Shown: positions 46,640 to 58,600 of the stretch, in pieces
How positions within the stretch are numbered: position 1 is the first letter of the stretch
Layout: each line of letters starts with the position of its first letter
From: Nemopilema nomurai
Lineage: Eukaryota > Cnidaria > Scyphozoa > Rhizostomeae > Rhizostomatidae
Assembly: GCA_003864495.1 (NCBI GenBank)
Contig: ML133426.1
Span: 186,001 to 250,000 of the forward strand
Length of the DNA: 64,000 nucleotides
Reading direction: 5' to 3'
Made by a program: the position numbers and the translations under genes
The notes under the pieces: generated by a model
What the model was told of the DNA's origin: nothing
The model's input: only the letters and a program-made list of their open reading frames with translations
The model's database searches: none

Positions 46640-49600
46640 TCAGTTTAGATGGAAGCCTTTCTCCTTCGTAGCGGCCAGGAGCTTCTCCCTGAGAATCTCT
46701 TCCGATGAGTACTCGGGTAGCTTCAGGTAGTGTACGCAGGTGTTCACAGAAGGGTAGCTGCCATCGCCCTCGCTTTCCTTCTTCACAACTGTCAGGTGCG
46801 GATGCAGGTTCGCGATGCCACCCGGAGGCAACGACGAGCAGCCGGTGGCAAACTGGAGGAATGCCTGTTCGTGCAACAGAAAGATGGCAATAAGAATTCT
46901 ATGCTGGCTCACTATTTTGGTATCAGATGAAAGGGGTGTACAGGCTGCAGTTGACGCTGCCAAATGCATTCAAGCTAATTATATCTAGATGAATGTGCTC
47001 CGAAAGCGTACTCATATGTTATCACACTTAGTTTTGTTTTCTATCAATCAAAATTCTCTGAATAATACATAATATAACAACTGTGTCCATTCTGGTGGGA
47101 ATAGACACTGGATAATTCCGTGAACACCCTTAGACAAAAGATGAATCCTTAACTTCATTCAGTGAAAGACGATTCATAGCAATGGGCCAACGATGAAATG
47201 ATGCAGCATTGAATGACCACATCAGCATATGTGTGGATCATCGCAGAATTGGCCCTGATACAGGAGGCTTTGCTGAACCCTTGCCGGACAATATGGACAT
47301 TTATTTATAAGCAGGTCGCTTTTAGTAAACATTGACATACTCTGGAAAAACAAGTGAGAAGCTGTACCTTTCTTTCGTCTCCGTTCATGTTCACAAGAAC
47401 ATTGACTAACCGCAGGAAACCCGCGCTCTCCTTCGTGTAGCCGAACTTTGGCTCTGTGTAGTTCATGAGGTCGTCGCGGGACCACTCGGGCGCTTGCTCT
47501 CCGCTCAGCATCAACTGTATTTCTCTTGGAGCAAACGCATGCAGCTTTTCCATCGGGAATACACGATTGAAGCCAGCTAAAAGCGTAAAAGACTGCGAAT
47601 GAGGACGCGTGCCTTTGTATTCCCAGAGCAATTGCTTGCACTTGTCATTGACAAAACATTGGTCATCACTGCGACGGAGCAGCTTAAATATAATTAAAAT
47701 TGTCTGCGGTATTAAGGAAAAACGATTTCCCACCTCTGAAGCTATCAAGCTGCTTCTCTATTCCCTTGTACATGGAGAAGTACATCATGTGATCGATGTA
47801 GTCTTCAGCATTGCTTTCAGTTAGGACCTAGACAGAAATGGTCACACTTAGAAGTCACCAAAACAAGGCCCTTTGAAAAAATATTGGAGAGTGAAGTAAG
47901 GGCTCCTGCTGGGATGTACACGGGTATCATCGCGCAAATCTGAACTCCTTCAGTAGCTCAACTATAAAGTGCTTAACGTGATAAAGTGCCCAACTATAAA
48001 ATTTCGTTAACTTTTATGAATTCGGCTGGGTAATCAAAGGGGATGACAGACATGGAGGCCAACGAAAGAACGACTTCAGGAAGGGAAAGGAAACATCGGG
48101 CATGTGAATTCTTAGAAAGGAAAAGACACGATATCTTCTTCCAACGTTCAAGTTGCGTTCAGTTCCCATTGGAAGTGGATTACGAACCTCGTGTTGTCCA
48201 TCGACTTTCAGACTGACTGCATCGAATCCATAGACTTTGGATGGAGGTACGTATTGGAAGGTCAGTCTGGGGATAAAGAAGGATGAGGATTATAGAAAAA
48301 TTGAAAAGGTCTTTACAAGTTGCGAGCTAAACAAAATACTACAAAAAAGGACTGCGACTCCAGTTTCAAGATGGACTTAGAAAGTGGCAGTTCATAAAAG
48401 GTGAATTGTTAAAGTTTTCAGATTATGATTAGCATCTGACCGCTTTTATGCGTACGGTTTCTTTCTCAAAACCGAAAAAATGCATTTGAGATTAATCTAG
48501 AGCTCTAGATCAATAGCCAATACTACACGTTCAAGAAAAAGAGGGACGTTCTAAGTCAGACAGTAAAATTCGCGACAGTCTTTCGAATCTTAAGTCAAAG
48601 GAGTGAAAGGCTGCCGGTAGTTTTAAAACTGCGCCAAGTCAGTTATTTCGTTCTCACAATTAAAAGGCTCACCCTAGATCTTCCAGCTTGCATTCGTGTC
48701 CATGGTCAGTTTCGAACATCAAATTGGACAGGGATGCCAGCTGTTGGGCTGATGACAACTTCGGGTCATTAATGATGGACCTGCGTCGCTTGACAAGCCT
48801 TCGCAGCTGCTTTATGAACGTGAACATCTCCGGGAAGACCATTTCGAAGTCACAGTCCGTGAACAAATCGCCATGGCAACAGCAGCATTCCGACACTGCG
48901 TCTAGAGATTCGCTCGACCTCGGTGACAAGTTGTCGCCGTCTGCGCTCTCGGACCTGATGCTGACGCTTCTGGAGAACGGGCGGCTCTCAGCAAGCGACT
49001 TGCCGAGGCACAGGAGTTTGTGGAATGGCTCTGACAGTGGAATATCCACCAGCCGGTTATCCTGCAGGCACTTGGCGAGGAAGACGCCAAGGAAGTGGAA
49101 CAGATTGCAAATGCGATTGATGTCTTTGTGGTCTTGTGGGTACGGAGCTGGGAACAGACCATTCGGGTGGTGGACGTACAGGTCGGCATTTTTCGCGCTC
49201 AATGAAGTCTGTAAACAGAAATTGACTTCAAACGTACAGAAAATAATTTGTGCCTAACCAACTCAAATTGTCTAGCCGTACTTAAAGTAACAAACAAACC
49301 TATAGATTTTTATGGATTTTTCAATTCTTGGTATAGATCACTGCAGAAATTACACAATGGTGTTAAATGTTAACCCTTCTGACCACATGAAAACTTGCTA
49401 ATCCCATCTTTGGGTTTAAGCAACATGGGACAATCAAGATTAAAATTTCAATACGTACGTTGCTACCGTAATTGCTGAGGGCATCGCTCGTGACCCACAT
49501 GCCTAGTTCTTTCTTCTGGAGCTCCTTCGCAACAAGGGCGTAGAACTCAAGGCTTGGTCCAAGACCTGTGCCCTCCTCTTCGCGAAACTCGATCTATAAA

Positions 49601-52600
49601 ATAAATCAACGAACTCGAGTCTTGCGATGAAATGAAATGATCAGCTCAATGGCCAGTGCAGAGATTGCAAAAACAGCTTCCCGATCGATACTCTAGGAGC
49701 AGTCTATCAATAATTTGAAATATTATACAATCCTTTCTTGGTCTGACGAGTTTCTCGATAACAAACTTGCCAAGTATGCAGTCATCAAAGATAAACAATC
49801 CTTTTGATGTTCTTGAAACTCTGTAAATGCTATAAAATTCGGCTAACTAATAACAGGAATTTCGTAGATCCTTCACAAGCTACTTCTAAACATGGCCTAT
49901 CCTGACTTTGCCCTTCCCACTGCACACATGACGTAAAGCAAACGACACGAGTAGAAAACCGTCGGGGGCAAGCAGAAGGAAAAAAAGTAGAATTTAAGAC
50001 TCACCTCGAGAATTGCTTTTCTGCCAGCATGAAAGTCAAGAAGCCTGATGGCATACTGCAGAAGCTTGAAAACAAAACCAAAATAATGTTACAAATAAAA
50101 AAGAAAGCCAGTCAATAGCTTCAGTGGAAACATGGCTTCAGGCCGCTCTCGAAAAGAAGAGAACTCAGCATTAAGTTACAATGAACTTAAAATACAAACC
50201 TCTTTTTCATCTCGAGGCACTTTGACTCTTTCGTGCTTGAGTCTTCCAATCCTGATTTCCTGTGGCTCTAGCCTCCTTGCGGGGTGGCCTCTGTTTCGTT
50301 CAAGGTTGGCGTCGTGCATGTTTTGCAGCCATACAATAGACCTGTGACGTAGAACGAGCGTGAGTGATGAGAAAATAAACATCAATTCAGGGCAACAATA
50401 ATTCATAACAGAAAAAAAGGAAGAGCATTACAGATTGGGGAAATACAGCCCAATTCAATGCCTCAGATTTTTCTAGGATTGTAAAGAGACCAAACAGCAG
50501 CTGAAAGAAGCTTCTTTAGAATACGGTCACCTTTCATGAGGAGAGAGGGTAATTCCCAATTCGGCTGTTAGTATACTGAATTAATTAACATTCGGAAATT
50601 TGATAGAGTGGACTGATCGTTCAATGTAATTCACTCAGAAACGAGGAGGTGGAACGGATGAAATACCTTGAGCAACCAAATGCAGTTGCTTGGAAGTACA
50701 TCTTTCTTGTCTCGAATGGGAAAAGCATGGGGTAGTTGATCACAAGGAACTCGCACCATGCCGGCAATGATCCTGAGGCTAGCACCAAGGGTTCCTTGAG
50801 GGAAATGGAATGTATGCTTTAGTGTGAGTCATATCACATGGCCAGCAACAGGAGCATTATTTGATTAGTTCTAAACAACAGCAAATATAATATGCATTCC
50901 GCTGGAATACTCCACGCAGAAACGATCCCAAAACTTGAGACTTCAACAGCGAGCACTTTGATTACTAGCGAACCAAATGGAATTTGGGATTCAGAACCTT
51001 GCTTTTCTTACAGTTACAAGAGAAATTGAAAAATTGATTTCGTTATGTTAAATGCCTATAATTAGAAGTGCGATTAATCAGTTTTGACGTCACTAAAAAA
51101 ACTATCATACAGTCGCATTTCCAGACTTCTGTGTCGAAATACTCACCTGGATTTGCTGGGCCAGCTTGTTTGTCAGTTTCATCGAGATGAACTCTTCTTC
51201 AGGAACATCAAAAAGATAGTTATCTGTGAAAAGATTGGCAATGGTAGTTGTCAGGCGAGGGGCTTTTTGGCTGATTCTAGTAAAGTGGTTAATTAAGGAC
51301 ACGTGTGAGAGAGAGGCGTCATACCGTGATCAGACATCACTAGAGTAAGCACAGGCAAGGACGGTACGGAAAATCAATGACCTCAAACAGCAAAGATGTG
51401 CCTAGGAGAAGCACCGTTCACTTAAACGATTTTTTTCTGTTATTGGTCTGTTAGATTTAGAGCCTATGTCTATTACCAATAAAGAAAAACGTGGAAAATG
51501 TCTTCATAACAAGAAGACGTTGTCACTCTAGCATCTATACTGAGACACCTAGAAACTTGGGAAGATTAGAAGATGGTGCACAGTTGCAAATGCTTCAACA
51601 AAGCTTGTTGGTCTGCTTGCAGAACCAGTTGTTTTATCACAATGTCATGAAACGATAAACTCAATTTCCAGGCATTTCTAACCTACCTGTAAGGCTTGTA
51701 AGTTGCATATTCTCTTCACAAAGTTTGTGGAGGGACTTTACAAGATCCAAAACTTCTTTAGCTTGAGTTATTTCTGATGGAACAAAAGCAAAGATGTCCT
51801 CATCTTCTTCTCTATCTTCATCAACAGTCTTTGTCTCTTTGGCAGACACCGCCTCCTCTTCTTTCATTCGACAGAAATCCTAATGTAAAGAAAATTATGT
51901 TAAACCCGCCTATGATTGCAGTGAAAACGAATCCTTCAGATCATAACCCAAATAAACTGACACAACACGCACAAACAATCAATCTCTCTCAGCCTTATAA
52001 AGTAAACGATGATCAGCCGGCTCATAGAACAAAGTCGTGGCTACCTTGTAGGCATTTCGAAGGTAATTACAATTCCGCTGTCTCTTGCAACTTTTTGTTG
52101 TTCCAGTCAACTTCCATTTTCGTATGAATTCGTTACCCGCGTTTTGCTGAAGGTATTTCACAACATCGTGTTTAGGAAGCTGTGAGGTTCCAAGATATTT
52201 TTCCACGAAGGAAATGTTCCATTTGAACTAAGGGTGCAAGAGGGTAGCATGTAAGGCACAGTCTGGAGACAGCCTTGTGGGTCAGTGAGGGAAATCGGCG
52301 AGAATGTTGACAAAACAATACAAGAAATTGGGAACGTAGCTGATTCGAATGCAGATGTTTCGATAGTCCCTCCAAGACGCCGAGAGATTTGGTGTAATAA
52401 ACTTTTGAAGCTTTCTTATAGAATTGGGCTACACATGGACACCGAAGTAACAAAATTACGTTCCACTGGACTCAATAATTTAACTGGTCCACACACCACC
52501 AATATATAACATACACGGATTTACAAAATATACGCCTACTCTTAACAATGATAAACATTCGGTTCCAGAGCACTATAAAAATTGGTCAGCTCCTTCAATA

Positions 52601-55600
52601 CCCATTTAACATTAATGCATGAATTCTGCACAGTCTATTCATGAACGTCTTTAATGAGACATGTTTCAAGTTGTTTAAAAGGTTATTAAAGGAAATTCCA
52701 ACAGAACAAAGGCATACCAAAGGCTGATCTTGGGATTCTTGTTTAACATCGCGAGACTTGTAAACAATACTGAAATAGAAAATTAGCCCAGACAATTATA
52801 ATTATGAATCTTGATCACACAAAATAAATCAGTTATGAAGTTTCTATGTCGAAAGTCAACATAATGTCAAGTTATGAAAGAATCTCAGCGTTTTGACTAC
52901 GAATTGGACGCTCGTTTATCACAACAGAATGAACTCTTGAAGTAGATGACTGACGCGATTCAATGATAATGTTAAGAAAAAGTGGTGCTGTTGGCAAAAA
53001 GTGGTGGTACTGGCACACTCACGTGTAAGTTGGTTCCCAGAGCCGCACTTGCTTGTCCAGTTTTCCGTTGCTACTAGATATGGTAGTTGCGAGTTTTTGG
53101 ATGTAAGAGAAGATTGACGCATTTTGGTCAACTAGAGGAATTTCAACTTCCTTCCCCTGGAATAAAATACAAGTCGTTGGAAGATACCGGTCATAAAATA
53201 TATCTTGATGGTAAAAACGGGCTGAACAAGAAAATTTTACAATTTCTATGCGAAATGACAAATCTAGTAAGCTGACAAACAAGCAAATTTTCATCAATTT
53301 AAAGTGGTGGATATCTGCTTTCATAATAGCATTTGCATAGAAAAACTGGGTGAGCAAAGACTTCTGCATTCATTTCCAAGCAGAAATATCATACACGTGT
53401 AAACTTTGTAAACTCCAATTGTGGATGTTTCTCAGCTCCAGTGAAAGTCACTTGCAAACGTGCAAGCTCCAATGCTTTTATTAGCAAAACAGAATAAAAC
53501 GAAATAAGTGCCAATCGAAGAGAATTTACCCCTACGATTGTTCCTCTGATTACAAGCCTCAAATCGTCATTAACAGGTTCCTCCGTTCCGATGACTTCTC
53601 CTGTTAGATACGGAATGGTCAAGTTACAGCACGAATTTAGACATGGCACATGAAGAAACAGCATACCAACTTGCAATTTAAAAATTAAATATAAATTCAC
53701 ATTCAAAACCTGTTAGAAGGAGGTAATAGAGGTTGAACATTTAGCTAGGCCCAACATGTAAGTTAAAAAAGTTAATCTCTTAACAGTTACCCACCTTCCT
53801 CTGGGATTTCAACGTCCTGATGTTGGGAAACATTTGGTCGCCCGGGACGCGGGTCAAACGCGGGAATGAGCGCCGAGAACTGCCGTTTCAGCACGTAATC
53901 GTCATCCCATTGGCGCCTTCGCAGCTCCGAAGACCTGTCCGTGGATGAGCCTGGTTGATTTACCTACAAAAAATATGGCACAGCTTCAAGAAAAGCTTCT
54001 CAAAGGCTGAGGAAATAGGAATGTTGGAGTTATGGCGATACCGGCTGATTAAAAGAGGATAATTGAAACGAGCATTAAATGACAAAATTTGTAACTAGAC
54101 AAGGCAGACTTTTAACTGCTCTGTTTCTAGGCACAGCGTAGCCAGGTACCCCTAAATCAGATTATATCGAATTTAAATAACTAGAAACTTCAAGTTTGAA
54201 AAGGATTATTAATCTCTTACCCTACCGTCATACATCGGTTTGAACTAATAAGTAATCTGAGCGTAAAAAACTTTGATTAAAATAAGGTATATTTTGATTA
54301 AAATTTCCAAATTAGAAAACTGCTTAGTACTGGGCAGATATAAATGGAAGAGGGGAGCTGTAGCCGCCATTTCCCTCACCTCTAGTGTTCTTTCATACAG
54401 ATCATCTGGGTCATTTTCATCCTCGTTTTCAATATCCTCGAATTCGTCGGTGTCCTCTCCTTCGTCCATTGGGAAGTCTCTCTCATCCGCCTGGAAGTCT
54501 TCCATGTATTCCTCCTCCGCGTCGACCATCAAAGAACAGGTTTGCAGCAGGTTGCTTGGCGTCTTGTTACTGGCTTTCGTCTCCGCAGCCTCGGATTTTT
54601 CTCCGCTGTCCAAAACGGACAACGTGGCTGACCTACAAAGAAATGACAAGCCATTTGACCGCCCAGTTCTGATTATCGCTAATAAGAACCCAGGAAGTTA
54701 CAGGTGAGAAGAATTTGGAATGACAGCCTCTTACTGAGCACTCCTTTCAAGTCTGCCACAAGGAGTAGGGAACGACAAACTACAACCAAAACATTCCTTG
54801 CAGCACGCTCCTTCGCACACTGTCAACATCGCAGCAACATGCTCGCCGTACATCCGGTTTGACACAAATTGGGTTCTTGGAAACTCAAAACAACGAGGCG
54901 ACACTCGTAGAAATGGTCTGGCATCTATCTGTAGACCTTATGTTCATAATGACTTTGAAAAGTACGATTTGAGGCAAAGCCTGGGTGTCGAACACTAGAA
55001 TGTCTAGTTGAAAGAGCTTACCATAGAACAATACCACTGCTTGATGATTAGAAATAAAGCTCTTTATTCTTTCAAAACCAAACAAGTTGCAATTGCAACA
55101 AACATTTAGTAGTATTCACTATTGTCCAGGCCATTGTCATTCATTATGCCAGGTGATGGCAAAGCTCGGCACAAAAAGAAGATTAGCACTTACCCATCGT
55201 TCTGTGGGGCCTGTTTGTCTCCCGGAATAAACAGCAGCTCCCGGACAATGTTGCTCGCCACCTTGTCCTCCAGCTCCGTCTTCTCGTGCTTGTTCGGGTC
55301 AGTCTTCGTCCGCTCCTCGGCTTCGTCTTCGTTGTCATCTTCGTCCTCGTCGTCGTCTTCGTCGCTGGAATCGTACACCAGCTTGGCTTCGATCGCCTCG
55401 AGCAGGGTCATGCCCTCCGGGGTCTTCTCCAACGAATCGATTCTTTTTGGTGGGAAGATCTCAACCTGAAATCAAAACAGGACTAACTCTAAAGGCATAC
55501 GGAGGAGCACCCGTCACGATCGCGCAAATGGCCTACAACAATCGCAACTGGCTTTTCTCGCTTCAGTTCGGTCGACAAGCTGGTTGGTCAAAAGATGCAC

Positions 55601-58600
55601 CAAGGCAGGCTGCAGGGCGGAAAACCCAAACATTGCACTAAAAACCAAACTCAAATCGCGAGCATTTAGAGCGAGGGCCTTGTCAACTACTCACCTCCGT
55701 GCTTTTATCGAATAGCAAATCGCCTTCACCAGATGATAGCTCCCGACCGCGTTCGTTTTGGCGATTCTTGTCCGACTCGGAGAATTCGTCACTTCTCGCA
55801 TCAAAAAACTCGGTGACATGGCCGTCTTTATCTTCAGCAGTATTTGGGTTGACAACAAACACTTTCCATTCTCCTTCCGCTTTCCGTGCAGACACACCGT
55901 TCTTGCTACCCTTCTCAGCATCACTTGTCACCAGCGCAGGGAATCCTTCATCCGCAGTGACAGCCTTCTTTCCTGCACAGCCTCATCTTCACTAGTTCTC
56001 TCCTTGGTTTCATCCTTTACTTCCACTTCAGTCACAGTGACGACTTCTGAGCCTGGGCTGTCGGCTGCGTCATCTACTGAGTGGCCATTGTCAATGAAAA
56101 TGTTTAGCTCGCTCCGTTCCCTTTTGGTCTCGTCTCTCTGTGCAGAGCCAGATGTGCTTCGTCCATCACTACTACCCTGGATAGTATCAGCCTGCATATT
56201 GGCTCCATGTGCGGGGCTTGAAGATGGCCTAAGGCTTGAATCCCCAGGCGTTATGGCACTCTGCTTATCAACAGGCCCGGCTATGCTCAGCGGAGAACCG
56301 CTTTCGCGCGACTCACCTTCGCGTGGACGTTGAGACGGTCCCGTCCTCTTCGCACTCTGCAGAAACGAGCTCTGTAACGTCCTCGACGCGGCTCTCAGGT
56401 GATCCAGGCTGGCAGCCTCCGCCAAAGCGCTGGCGACCAGATTCGAAGACGCGTTGTCTAGCAAGTCCTCAACGGCCATTAACAGGCGCAGATTCGCCAA
56501 ATCAGCAGATATTTCCCGCGTAGAGGTCTTTGAGTCCCGCAGCAAGTTACTTTGGTTTTCTAGTTCCCCGGCATCAGGAACATTTTGTTTATTTAAGCGG
56601 CGTCCGCCAGGCCCCATGTTGTCTCTGTTCATTCGGCACGACCTCACTCTGAAGGCAGCCTGCCTGGACTCCTTTCCATCCTTGAGGTCTTTGCGCTCCA
56701 CCTGGGTTATGGTCGACTGAACATCCGGGTGCGAAATGTCCACGACCTTCACGGCTGCGTTGTCTGGGTTGCCGTTCTCCTGCGAAGGAGCCGAAGTGCT
56801 CTGATCCCACGAGACATCAACCCAACCTGCAAAACGAAGCAGCTTCTGGTGTAAAAAATCCATCAGGGAAAAACCAATCAGTTTAGCAGGAGAAACCCAG
56901 AGAACATCAACAATATCACAGCCCCCGCCCCACTTGAGCACGCAGAGTCATTTCTGATAGAATACAGTCATAATTCTGAGCCTAAGTGCCAGGAACCCTA
57001 TCCACACCCTAACAGAAGGCAATCGTGTTTGTTGCTTCAGCATAGCGTACATACTTGAGAGAGTGTGGGGGCAGAAGAGCCTGCGGGAACATGCTTACCC
57101 TCCTTCTTTGTGTCCGACGTGACAGTATCGACGGCCTCTCCCAGCTGTCTCGCCCGCTCCTTCAGCAGCTTCAGGTCAGCAACGTCTTTTCCGCCAAGCT
57201 TCATTTGCTGCAGGGCGTGCGACTTGAACAAGCGGCGTTTGCGGCTGCTCACGTCTGACTCAGTTAGCAGGGAACCTGTTTAGCAAAACTCAATTACAAC
57301 TACTCTGTGTTCGCAAAACATCTGCATACAAATTACTGGAAGAGGTTGCTAGCAAAGGAAACGCGCTTTACTTATCACTATGAGACTGTGAGCATTAATA
57401 GTGCTGCGATGCCAATGTCGAGCCAATAACTCTGGTCCATCTTAAACTCACTAGCAGAGAATATCACAAGTCGCCGAGGACTATGAAGTGGATTGTCAAA
57501 TCGTTGCTCAGTAAATCATTTGCCCCAATGATTTCATTAAAACATTTTGTATGATAGAATGCATCATTTTTAAAGACGCGCATCACAAATGTGTCACCTG
57601 GGGAATCTTCGGTTACTCCTGTGACCTGGCCATAGATCTCGAGCCCGGAAAGGGACAGGTAATGCGTCTGACCACTGGCATTTGGACCAGTTTGCTGGAT
57701 CCGGAACATTCGCCATGATTTAACGGAGTCCTCCGCAGAGGGCACATCTAGCACCCACGTGGCAGTCGAGCTAGGTCGAATAAAAAACTCATCAACAAAT
57801 CAGTGAATTTAAGAACGAAAAGGCGATAAATAATCAGATACCAACACAAGGAAGTAAACACAAATAGCATCACAAAATAAAGTTTTTTGAAAAACAGAGA
57901 ATAGGTTGAATGCAGCATTTCCAAAGCAGTTCTGACTATGTTAAAGATAATGACTATGCTCTATCGTGTGCTTAATCAATGACTATTTGTCCGCTGAATG
58001 ATACTCGCCTCACATGTAAAGAATACCTCTATCGTGATTAAGGTCCTTTAGATTCTCTTTTATTCTTGGTGATTATGCTGCTAATTATACTCACCCTGGT
58101 TCGTTCAAGGAAGAATCGTCTTCGTGAGTATACAACGTTGTCCAGGTCTGGCCATTTGTCGAGCCTTGCAAGGTCCAGTTTCTCAAAGCGGACCTTGAAA
58201 AACAATTGAAATTAGGTCAAAAGTCAGTGCGGTTCAAAACAGCCTTTCAATGAACATGATTTAAATAATCAAAGAGATGCCAAAAGAAATAAGGTAATAG
58301 GCGATATAAGCATTCGCCAAGTGTTTGCATCTTCCTCTCGGTAAGCGCTACCTGCATGTCTTGATCAAATATCGTAAAACAGTCATGTACATGTTCTTCC
58401 ACCACTGAGTGCATCGGCATTTTAGGTTGCAAAATGAAAGATACTTCAAACCGTCTTTTACCTTCCATACCCACGCGCATGTCTGAGCGAGTAAGCGGTG
58501 GGAGTTATCCACATTCCAAAGTCGATCATGAACCAAGAATTTCTGCAAAAACAAATAAGTTTGCATGTCAGCTTCTTATAAAATTCTTAAACATAAAAAA

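Noticed and set aside
55980..56001. A 22-nt intron that would repair the HECTD1 frame
   Set aside because: A|GTGAAG...GTGCAG|GA gives the right phase, but 22 nt is far below animal intron size and the segment is purine-rich like exon sequence.
57037..57098. Read-through of the HECTD1 exon ending at 57099
   Set aside because: The donor AAGGAGG|GTAAGC joins in phase to GWVDVSWD, which matches the family; the extension does not.
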